Source: Wolbachia endosymbiont (group E) of Neria commutata (lineage in GTDB: Bacteria > Pseudomonadota > Alphaproteobacteria > Rickettsiales > Anaplasmataceae). Taken from it: a DNA stretch of 64,000 bases. The stretch is from positions 682,001-746,000 of the forward strand of contig NZ_OZ034692.1 of NCBI RefSeq assembly GCF_964026735.1, given 5' to 3'. Positions 45,803 through 54,462 of the stretch are shown piece by piece (position 1 is the stretch's first letter; every line of letters begins with the position of its first letter). A program made the translations under genes and the position numbers. The notes below the pieces were generated by a model, which saw only the letters and a program-made list of their open reading frames with translations, searched no databases and was not told where the DNA came from.

Positions 45803-48800
45803 TTAACTCTGCTCCTCATCACTTTCTTGACCTGGTAGGTCAGTTGGCACATCCCTACTAACTTTTTTTTCTGATAAAGTTGGTGGACTTGGTGCTTTCC
45901 CTTTAAGCGAGTTTCTTGTTGTTCGCGAACTTGGTGTACTCCGTATAACTGTTTCGCTTGGTGGTGATGTTTTTGCCTGTAGCAATTCGCCTGATGTTGG
46001 ATCCACAGGTGATGCGTTTGTTGATTCATGTGATTGGCTATCGCCATCCTCGTCTTTATCCTTTTCTGGCTTCCTTTTGTAACCAATGGTGTAATCATGA
46101 AGCTTCTTTAAAAATTCTTCTCTATGCGATTTTGCTCTATAGAGTAGATTATGTTCGTAACCACGTTTTCCTGTAGAATCAAGGCCATGCTCCCAAGTAA
46201 ATTTCATAGCATCTTCTAATGTATAGCCCAAGTGTGATCCTACACAACCTTTGTAGTAATTTAGGTATTTACCAATTTTTCTATGTTCAATATCATCTTC
46301 GTAAACTCCAAATGACCTGTAAATTTTTGCCTCAAGTTTATCAACATCATTTTTAGGTGATGTTGCAAATTTTGTTGCTTCAATAGCAGTGTTTACAAGT
46401 TTACGGGGCGCATTCAAATCTAGCTTTGTTAGATTAAATTCTTTACCTAAAATAGTTACATTCATAGGAAGCAACCTGCCAACCAAATTTGCCGCTCCTC
46501 CAGCTAGCCTATTAGGAAGTCCAGTAACAAAATTACCTAGAGCATCCAAACTGCCACCAATAGGTTTTTGCACATGTTCTGCTACTAACTCTCCTAATAA
46601 ATCACCAGCACCAATGCCAGCACCAGTGTTAGCATGAGGACTATACATACTAGATATACTGTAAACACTGTATCCACCACCAGCAATATTTGAGCCCATT
46701 TCTTGCACTGACTTGCGCAATGAGAACATTAGAAATGAAAGCAAGAATAGTATAAAGATTTCCGCTGCATTGATTAAATAGCCTCTATTTATATCTTGCA
46801 CTCTTTGATAGTCACTATTGTCTTGATACTTTTCATTTACTTTATAGAAATTCTGTAACCTACAACTTGTATTTTTTTTAATTATATTTTCCACTAAAAG
46901 CCTTATTTTATTTTTTAAATCTGATCGAATAATACCATTTTTGTAGTCACCAATTATTTCCTTATCTATGCCTTCTAGCTTTTTATCTATATTACTGATA
47001 AGTAATAAGATTTCAGACTGCTCCACTGCATGTAATAAACTATTTGTTAAACGAACCAGATCTTTTAAATCACAAGTCTTATTAACTACTATATCATTTT
47101 CTGCAATATAATGATCTGCTGGATTCCTCTCAGTGCCAGGAACTGGGTTAAAGAAAGGATAATCTATATAACGAAAACCTTTTTCAATATAATCAGGTGG
47201 AAGAGGGATATATCCAGCTCCACCGGTAAATTTTACTGTACCACCTGCTCTGCTCATACCTTCCATACTTTTATCTATGTTAAGCGGAGAGGCTTCTCCG
47301 ATAGTATAAGGCACAAAAACTTGCCCTGGAGTCCAACCGAAATACTGCTTGTCCTGAATACAAAAACCTCCCATCCATGATGGAGCGCACAGCCTTATCT
47401 CTAACCATTTATTGTAGCATACAGTAAAACCTAATTGTCTATAGAAGGTGTTCATTATGATAGCAGCCAGCAATGACAATAGGGTGAACATCATAACTGA
47501 TTGTAAACAAAAGCTGATACAGAATTTTATCCAACCTTCAAATAGGCTTTTTAGCTGTGAAAATAAAATGGAAATTAGGAACAGTGGCATGATAGCTATA
47601 AGAAAAGCTATTCCCATAAAACCAGAGAGAAATATTATGAAAGCATATAAACATAATAAGAAATATAAAACTATTCCTATGAAAATCGCCGGTACCATAA
47701 AGATGCTTGCCCACATTTGATAATGAAAAAACGCTGCAAACTTTTTCCAAACAGAATAAGCAAAAAATTTATCATACATATTCCCCATAAAGCTGAACAA
47801 TTCGTCAGCATTTGAATTAGGGGCAAAATTAGTAATTATCTTTATCAACTGCTCAAGGCTTTCAACAAATAAAACAAGAAAATGATTATAGAAAAATTCA
47901 AAGCTTCCAGGAGATATTAATACTACTACGAGCGTGAACTTCATCATTCTGATAAGCATATCATGCTTAGTTTCTTGTATCATACCGAAAAGGTAAAGAA
48001 GTGATGAAATCACTATAAACAGAACAAGCAAGGAAAGTACAAAATTATGAAAACTTGAGCCCTCTTTCACTATGTTTTTGAACATGGCTTGCGCAGCTGC
48101 AGGTTCATCGCTATTGAAGTATGCTTTACAATTTTTATTGATCAATAACACGCATTTTAGATACTTATAAACTTCGTCAAAAAATTTAGGTTCACTTGGA
48201 TGCTGAACTCCCCCCAAAAACTCAAATGAATACCCACCTGCATTATCTAAATAGTATCCATCTAATATTTTTACATATATTTTCCACCCCTTTTCTAATG
48301 GCAATACATCACACTTTTCATCCTTTAATTTGTTGCTATTCCTTTCTAAAGTAAAAACTCCACTTTCACCTTCTGCTGTAGAGTTGTAACCTAAGTGTAT
48401 AGTAGGGGATGGAGGATTACGCATAGACTTCAGATTTTCATTTGGATCTGAGTCTATAAATGTCTTTTTACCATCACTACCTATTGAGGATCTTCTAAAT
48501 AAAAGATACGCACCATGGCCATTGGTGAACCAACATGGAACGCCACGTGATATCATATTTGTATCTTTGCCTTCATCAATACATTTACAATTTACGTCAG
48601 AACAATTTGAAAGATCTTGTTTCTTTATTTTATAATCATTACAAACCAAGTGAAAATCAGGCAAGCTGTTATCACCCTTCCCTCCTTCAAATTTAGTTGC
48701 GTACTTTAATTGCTCCAAACTCTGCAAATCATAGTTACCCTTAGATTCTTTCTTATTATTATTACTCCACGATGTCCACGCACCATTGACTCGTACTATT

Positions 48801-49090
48801 AAACTATCTCCATTGGTTTCTAACCCTGTATCTTTCCATTTAACTACCTGGTTATGATGAAAGCCATAATTAATTTCCCCAGTATCAGAATCAATAATTT
48901 CCCCGTCTTCCGGAATAAAGTCTTCGTGATCGCTTGTAAAATGAGCGCTAACTGCAACAGGTTCAGGACCGAAGTAGTCAGCTGATATACATCTTGGAAA
49001 GGGCATGTCATTCTTGCTGCAACCTATTATCAACATATAAGCTGCAAAAAGTAATAATCTAAACCAACGGTTGCCTAAACGTGATTGCAT
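45803..49090 (-). CDS. virB6: VirB6-family T4SS channel protein (fourth copy, large)
   Basis: Inner-membrane channel protein of about 1095 residues. The ATG at 49088-49090 is preferred; a GTG 7 codons earlier is possible. A lipoprotein-type signal (FAAYMLIIGCSKND) is followed by about 330 residues of cysteine-bearing extracytoplasmic domain. The TrbL/VirB6 membrane core comes next (five or more helices, about 355-600 and one near 780: LLVLFIVISSLLYLFGMI; FGLIIAMPLFLISILF-like). A long hydrophilic cytoplasmic tail ends in Pro/Ser/Thr-rich sequence. It is far larger than classical VirB6 (about 300 residues). Translationally close to the acidic protein downstream. Confidence 0.88.
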   Translation of the reverse strand: MQSRLGNRWFRLLLFAAYMLIIGCSKNDMPFPRCISADYFGPEPVAVSAHFTSDHEDFIPEDGEIIDSDTGEINYGFHHNQVVKWKDTGLETNGDSLIVRVNGAWTSWSNNNKKESKGNYDLQSLEQLKYATKFEGGKGDNSLPDFHLVCNDYKIKKQDLSNCSDVNCKCIDEGKDTNMISRGVPCWFTNGHGAYLLFRRSSIGSDGKKTFIDSDPNENLKSMRNPPSPTIHLGYNSTAEGESGVFTLERNSNKLKDEKCDVLPLEKGWKIYVKILDGYYLDNAGGYSFEFLGGVQHPSEPKFFDEVYKYLKCVLLINKNCKAYFNSDEPAAAQAMFKNIVKEGSSFHNFVLSLLVLFIVISSLLYLFGMIQETKHDMLIRMMKFTLVVVLISPGSFEFFYNHFLVLFVESLEQLIKIITNFAPNSNADELFSFMGNMYDKFFAYSVWKKFAAFFHYQMWASIFMVPAIFIGIVLYFLLCLYAFIIFLSGFMGIAFLIAIMPLFLISILFSQLKSLFEGWIKFCISFCLQSVMMFTLLSLLAAIIMNTFYRQLGFTVCYNKWLEIRLCAPSWMGGFCIQDKQYFGWTPGQVFVPYTIGEASPLNIDKSMEGMSRAGGTVKFTGGAGYIPLPPDYIEKGFRYIDYPFFNPVPGTERNPADHYIAENDIVVNKTCDLKDLVRLTNSLLHAVEQSEILLLISNIDKKLEGIDKEIIGDYKNGIIRSDLKNKIRLLVENIIKKNTSCRLQNFYKVNEKYQDNSDYQRVQDINRGYLINAAEIFILFLLSFLMFSLRKSVQEMGSNIAGGGYSVYSISSMYSPHANTGAGIGAGDLLGELVAEHVQKPIGGSLDALGNFVTGLPNRLAGGAANLVGRLLPMNVTILGKEFNLTKLDLNAPRKLVNTAIEATKFATSPKNDVDKLEAKIYRSFGVYEDDIEHRKIGKYLNYYKGCVGSHLGYTLEDAMKFTWEHGLDSTGKRGYEHNLLYRAKSHREEFLKKLHDYTIGYKRKPEKDKDEDGDSQSHESTNASPVDPTSGELLQAKTSPPSETVIRSTPSSRTTRNSLKGKAPSPPTLSEKKVSRDVPTDLPGQESDEEQS

Positions 49091-49171
49091 ATCCAAACTT
49101 CTTCTAAACACAGAGAAATAAATTTCTAAAATTTTACTTAAAATATCTTTTTAATTCGTTACTGCATGATA

Positions 49172-52096
49172 TCATTTACGTTTTCCTCCATCTTTCTTAG
49201 CTTTAGAAGTACTCATTGTTTCATTAGAACCACTACCTTTATTACCCGATTGACTTGGTGCTTCAGGTTGCGTGTTAGGTGCCTTAGCTTTAGCCTCAAT
49301 TTTGGTTGGACCTTTATGCTCTGCTCCCTTAATGCGTTGTATCATACCTTGGGTATCATCATCAACACCAACAGTTGACAACATAGATTGAGATACACTA
49401 CTAGCAACTCGACTTACACTACCAGCAATTCCATAACCAGATTTGAAAATTGCTTGCGCAATAGTTTCTGATGCAGAAACAAATGCGTTCATTGCACTGG
49501 CAATCATCAAATATATAAACGCTTGGATTAAATCTATGGGTAATGCTGCAAAATGTCCACTAGCTCTTCCACCATTTAATGCGACATCAACACTAGTCCC
49601 AGGACTGTATCCAAGCGGTAGTATTGATTTCATAAGGCATAGATCATATGATAAGAAATTTATACTAATTAAGCATTGGTAGCATGCAGAAAAATTTGTG
49701 AGATTATATAATACTGAATACATTAATTGATTTAAAAGAGACAAGGACGAAAATAAAATGACTGGTTGTAATGAAACATGAGCCAGCGTTTTTATCCAGT
49801 TATCAAACAAGGGTTTGGTCTGTTGAAATAAAATAAACACGATAAATAAAGGTGTTAATGACAATAAAATTGCTCCAAAAACAATGGCTATTAAATATTT
49901 CACTATAGCGCTGATAAAGCATGTTAAAAACGTAAAAGTAGCCTTAAGTATCAATAAAAATGCAATAAACCCAAAAGGACCAGCAAGCATCAACGATAGA
50001 AACTTTAACCAAGTTTCGCTTGTGAATAATACCCCAACAGTTAAATCTAAGAATGCAAATTTTTTACCTCCTTCACCTATATATCCAGAAAAACTATCAA
50101 CCAAATAAGAGCTACCACCTATAAAAAGTTTAGCTAAATTTGTACCAAAAAGCTCCCAGCTTTTATCACTAAAGACAAAAGCTATAAATGCTATCTTAGT
50201 CATCCTAATAATGAAATCAAACTTACTCAGTTGTACTGTTCCAAGCATATATCCCACAACAGTAAATATAACATATAAAGTAAGTAAGGCTCTCACACCT
50301 TGAAGCAGACCTTTTCTATATTCTTCGTATGAACTATACATGCTACCAGCATCTTTTTTGTTTATGATGTACTCTACACCCTTTTTCCCTTCTTCTTCTC
50401 CCAAAAATAAATCAAATATCTTGTTCATAGTCGATGAAATAAAATCATTGATTTTCTTTTTGACAAATAAATTTACATTATATTGGTTATTTTCATAATA
50501 TTTGCCATCTTTGTCCGTAATATCCTCTTCTTTTACATTACTTACATCAATTCCAAAGTATATCTTTTTAGATTCTCCTTCGTCTAAGTGACTTCCATCT
50601 ATTATATAATAGTCAACATTACCTTCTGTTTTTTTATTTAAACTTTCTACTTCCTTAAAGTTTGGAGTTTCAAAAAGTGATATTGCAGGTGGTTCATCAC
50701 CTAGATACATATATAGCTTTTGGCCATTAGTGAATTCACACGATCTACTAACTTCAACATGATATCCGCCTCTCTTAAATCCAGAAGCGCCATAATATGC
50801 TATAGCAAGCATAACATTGCTATCAGGTGTGACATCTTCATTTATTTTGTATGCATGATTCAATTCCAAAGAAAAATCTTCAAAAGATTTATTGCTAATT
50901 TTTGAACATATTTTATCACCTTTTGCCCCATTGTTTTTTGGAAGACATTGAGAACCTTCAGCAGTGTCTTTCATATCATCACGCCTACTCTCGGGAATAT
51001 CACCGAAGTAAGGAGCTCCAATTTTTGCTACAAGAGCCTCGGCCCAAGAATCATCATCTTCAGTAAAAGTACCTGCTTTAATATCCTTTTCCATTTCTTT
51101 GAGATGAGAGTACATATCGCATGCACCTTTTTCATCATCGTACTTTTTATACCTTATTGAAGAAACACAATTCCTACCATTGCTATTCCATGTACCATTT
51201 TCGTTATAACATATATTCTGATCATAACAATTAAGCTCATAAGAGCTGTATTTTTTCATTTTGTCCAAACCACATCTTCTTTCCCAACCATCACTTCGAT
51301 CTTTACCACATAATTCATCTAATCCTATTTTAGCTCTACGTAAATCTAATAACGCGCCATTTATCCATGGTACTTCACTTCCAGTATGATCTTTTCCAAT
51401 ATGATCTTTATTAAAATGTACTTTATTATCATATGGAGTGTATCCGTTGCCAACTAGAACTTTTTCTTTGTCCAATGGTGAAGTTTTCACTTTTATTCTT
51501 TTACCATCCTTATCTGTAAAAAACTCCCCTCCTTTTAATATTTCATTTACATTAACTTTCTCAATTCCTTCTTCACTTTTATAATAGCTGTCATCAAAGC
51601 TGACACCTTTTGGGTTGCTGTGATCAATTCTCATTTCTCTTGGCACTAAACTAAAGGTTAATTTATCACCAGGATTGACTTTGATTTCAGTGTCAACATA
51701 ACGTCTATTACTACCAAAACCCCGCTCCCTACATAATTCATTTTCATCAATACCATAATTATCTGGCACTTTACTAATGTCCTTAGCTTTATCATAATTT
51801 GGCATGTTACCATTAGCACAAAAGCTAGCAGGTACAAGCACTTTTCTTGGATTCTTTCCTTCTTGAGAGTGGCAAAGATTAATTGATCCACCGATGGTAA
51901 ATTTTACTTTTTCATCCTTATTAATAACTTGATTAGAATTAACCCAGTGAATTGTAGCACCGTCATCAGCTTTTTTTACTGGAACATCCACATTAACAGT
52001 AGTATTTCTGCTTTGTAGCCCAGGTTCAACGCAATCCATTGTGCAGCTAGTTATTACGAAACACAAGACAAGTAACAATGAGCTTTTGTTTTTCAT
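49172..52096 (-). CDS. virB6: VirB6-family T4SS channel protein (third copy)
   Basis: Membrane protein of 974 residues. The ATG at 52094-52096 gives a lipoprotein signal, LLLVLCFVITSCTMDC; the longer frame starts inside virB6-2. About 600 residues of extracytoplasmic domain follow with several cysteines, then the VirB6 core (around 615-880: LLTLYVIFTVVGYMLGTVQL; AIVFGAILLSLTPLFIVFIL; FNNWIKTLAHVSLQPVILF-type motif). A Lys/Ser/Pro-rich tail (GPTKIEAKAKAPNTQPEAPS) ends it. Start lies 4 bases after the virB6-2 stop. Confidence 0.88.
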   Translation of the reverse strand: MKNKSSLLLVLCFVITSCTMDCVEPGLQSRNTTVNVDVPVKKADDGATIHWVNSNQVINKDEKVKFTIGGSINLCHSQEGKNPRKVLVPASFCANGNMPNYDKAKDISKVPDNYGIDENELCRERGFGSNRRYVDTEIKVNPGDKLTFSLVPREMRIDHSNPKGVSFDDSYYKSEEGIEKVNVNEILKGGEFFTDKDGKRIKVKTSPLDKEKVLVGNGYTPYDNKVHFNKDHIGKDHTGSEVPWINGALLDLRRAKIGLDELCGKDRSDGWERRCGLDKMKKYSSYELNCYDQNICYNENGTWNSNGRNCVSSIRYKKYDDEKGACDMYSHLKEMEKDIKAGTFTEDDDSWAEALVAKIGAPYFGDIPESRRDDMKDTAEGSQCLPKNNGAKGDKICSKISNKSFEDFSLELNHAYKINEDVTPDSNVMLAIAYYGASGFKRGGYHVEVSRSCEFTNGQKLYMYLGDEPPAISLFETPNFKEVESLNKKTEGNVDYYIIDGSHLDEGESKKIYFGIDVSNVKEEDITDKDGKYYENNQYNVNLFVKKKINDFISSTMNKIFDLFLGEEEGKKGVEYIINKKDAGSMYSSYEEYRKGLLQGVRALLTLYVIFTVVGYMLGTVQLSKFDFIIRMTKIAFIAFVFSDKSWELFGTNLAKLFIGGSSYLVDSFSGYIGEGGKKFAFLDLTVGVLFTSETWLKFLSLMLAGPFGFIAFLLILKATFTFLTCFISAIVKYLIAIVFGAILLSLTPLFIVFILFQQTKPLFDNWIKTLAHVSLQPVILFSSLSLLNQLMYSVLYNLTNFSACYQCLISINFLSYDLCLMKSILPLGYSPGTSVDVALNGGRASGHFAALPIDLIQAFIYLMIASAMNAFVSASETIAQAIFKSGYGIAGSVSRVASSVSQSMLSTVGVDDDTQGMIQRIKGAEHKGPTKIEAKAKAPNTQPEAPSQSGNKGSGSNETMSTSKAKKDGGKRK

Positions 52097-52100
52097 AGTT

Positions 52101-54449
52101 TTATTTTCCACTTGGTGTCTGAGGTGTTCGAGGTACCTGAGGTATTTGAGGTCTTTTGCTTGTCGTATCTGATGAATAAGAAGCACCACCACTTCCTCTC
52201 CTTCTCATAGTACTTCTTTGATCTAAACCTACTACCCCCAGTAAACTTTGCTTATATTGCTCTCCAGGTTCATGTGCTGTATAGGAAGCAAAAAGTCCAT
52301 CAGATATCTCTGTAGAAGCTTGAATCAAAGCTTTCATAGCATGACCTAAAATAACAAAAGACATCATAGCAGTGATATTAGGTGTGTATTTAGAAGCATA
52401 AGCATAGAGAATACAAGGATTAAAAATCTTTAGGTCTATTCTCAATATACAGGTAGTGCAGACCTCAAAATCAAACACTGAGTACACGATGTAATCCATA
52501 ACCTGGCTTATTAATGATATAAAAATCAACATTATCACTGGATGGATTGCAAATCTTGCCAAATATCCTACCCAACTGCTGAACATTTGCCTAGTAAATT
52601 TAAATAGGAGAAAAATAATAAAGATAGGGGCTAAAGATAGCAATAATGCAATGATTGCTATAGATGTAACAAAAGAGAACAAAGCGTTAAAAATAGATAA
52701 GGACACTGTGATTAATCCCCAAATTACCAAACAAAAAGCTACAATACCTAAAGGACCAGAAAGTATAAGAGATACTATTAACAATACTGAGTGTAGTGAA
52801 AAAAACCTATTCAATGGCAAATCAAGAAATTCAAAAACATTTGAAGTAGTACCTCTAAAACTTGCTATTTCCATTAACTGTTTTGGAGTGTTAACAAATA
52901 TAGAAAATGCGTTGTTATAAAAGAAGTTCCAGCTGTTATCCTGCAATAGCTGAGCGATGACTCCTATCTTTACACATATAATTAAAAACTCATATATAGA
53001 AAGATGAGTTAGCCCAAAAAAGTAATAAAGTGTATATAAGACTATAAATAACACTAAGAGCGATATTATTGTAGACCTGATGGTATTTGTTCTATTTGAT
53101 GCTACAAAACTTTGATAAAGAGACTTTGTGGGACTATTTCCAGAATGGATTGCATCAGCATCTTTATAACTGGAACCAAAAAACGCACTCCTCACCTTCT
53201 CATCAAAAAAATTATATATTGCACTGAAAGTCCTTCTAGGTGGTTCTTTAATCGTTAGGTTAATATTCAACTCACCCTCGTTTTTATATTCGCAACCATG
53301 ATCTCTTACTCCATAGTACATGGTACCATTTTTGCTCTTTAACTTTTCTCGTAAACCTTCCATATATTGAGGGTCATGGACTTTATTGAGATCTACGGAT
53401 ATATCAGATGCACTTTCACCAGGCTTATGTTCAGGCAATTTATCAGAAACACTTATATAAAAGTTATTTTCTAGACTATGATTCTTTGTTACTCTCATGT
53501 TGTAGCCACCCTTGCCACCATAACTACCAAAGATAAAAGTTAAATTCTCACCTTCAAGATGACCTTTTTTCATTATATAATCGTAGCGAGTGCGTATGCC
53601 ACCCTGCAGATACTCAAAATCTTCCTTTTCCATCATGATTTGCAAAGATGGAATGTAAGTTTTTATTTCTTTTTTAGCTTCCTTAACAATCGTATCAACA
53701 GTATCAATAGTAATTACGCCCCTAGAAAGAAATTCCACCTGAGTACAATTTACATTTACAGTGGCGTTACACATCTTGTCACACGCAGTATTTAAAATGT
53801 ATGTATCTATTTCGCTTGCATCACCCTTTGAAAGTTTGCTGCAATCTATGTTTTGTCCTTGCCTTATTAGGTCTATAATACTTTTGATTTTCTTTTTTTC
53901 CTTATCTTGATCTGATTTTAAAAAATCTGAAGTCCAATACTCCTTTCCATCCAACCATTTTGCATCGCCTATTGTGTATTTATTAGGACATATATCTATA
54001 CCGTTATTTTTATAACATACTTTTCGATTTAAAATCTTTGCAAAATGTTCTGTTTCTTTCTCACCACACTTCTCGTCGATTTTTACATACCTTTCCTCAT
54101 GATTTTCGTTATTCTTGCACATTTTATTTTCGACAACACTAAAGCTTATCGAATCTCTTTCCTTTAGTTCAAATGGCAATGAAACTTCACCTTTTGTAAC
54201 AGTAGTGCCTTCATTTGCAATTATAAAATCTTTATATTGATCAGTACAAAAATTAAGCTTACTGGGAACTATATTAATTTCTGTTACTTTTACCGTATCT
54301 GAAATGTGTACTCCAGAATCAACCCATTTCTGCTGCGTTGACACTATATCCAATTTTTCACGCAAATTCGACAAGCTTTCTGGCTTAATACAGTGGTCTG
54401 CACAACCAGGTAGCAAAAAAAATAGAACTATCAACAAAAATTTGAACAT
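52101..54449 (-). CDS. virB6: VirB6-family T4SS channel protein (second copy)
   Basis: Membrane protein of 782 residues beginning at the ATG 54447-54449 with a lipoprotein signal, FLLIVLFFLLPGCADHC. The extracytoplasmic domain of about 430 residues is followed by the VirB6/TrbL core of hydrophobic helices (IISLLVLFIVLYTLYYFFGL; LLSLAPIFIIFLLFKFTRQM; WVGYLARFAIHPVIML) and a short Pro/Arg-rich tail (RPQIPQVPRTPQTPSGK). Its signal cysteine motif CADHC resembles CTMDC in the third copy, suggesting paralogy by duplication. Tightly packed between virB6-1 and virB6-3. Confidence 0.88.
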   Translation of the reverse strand: MFKFLLIVLFFLLPGCADHCIKPESLSNLREKLDIVSTQQKWVDSGVHISDTVKVTEINIVPSKLNFCTDQYKDFIIANEGTTVTKGEVSLPFELKERDSISFSVVENKMCKNNENHEERYVKIDEKCGEKETEHFAKILNRKVCYKNNGIDICPNKYTIGDAKWLDGKEYWTSDFLKSDQDKEKKKIKSIIDLIRQGQNIDCSKLSKGDASEIDTYILNTACDKMCNATVNVNCTQVEFLSRGVITIDTVDTIVKEAKKEIKTYIPSLQIMMEKEDFEYLQGGIRTRYDYIMKKGHLEGENLTFIFGSYGGKGGYNMRVTKNHSLENNFYISVSDKLPEHKPGESASDISVDLNKVHDPQYMEGLREKLKSKNGTMYYGVRDHGCEYKNEGELNINLTIKEPPRRTFSAIYNFFDEKVRSAFFGSSYKDADAIHSGNSPTKSLYQSFVASNRTNTIRSTIISLLVLFIVLYTLYYFFGLTHLSIYEFLIICVKIGVIAQLLQDNSWNFFYNNAFSIFVNTPKQLMEIASFRGTTSNVFEFLDLPLNRFFSLHSVLLIVSLILSGPLGIVAFCLVIWGLITVSLSIFNALFSFVTSIAIIALLLSLAPIFIIFLLFKFTRQMFSSWVGYLARFAIHPVIMLIFISLISQVMDYIVYSVFDFEVCTTCILRIDLKIFNPCILYAYASKYTPNITAMMSFVILGHAMKALIQASTEISDGLFASYTAHEPGEQYKQSLLGVVGLDQRSTMRRRGSGGASYSSDTTSKRPQIPQVPRTPQTPSGK

Positions 54450-54462
54450 AATATCCCGTTTG

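Noticed and set aside
45790..46098. 102-residue minus-strand ORF (His/Gln-rich) in the tail of the last virB6
   Set aside because: It is a frame-shifted reading of the low-complexity cytoplasmic tail; the true frame continues through it.
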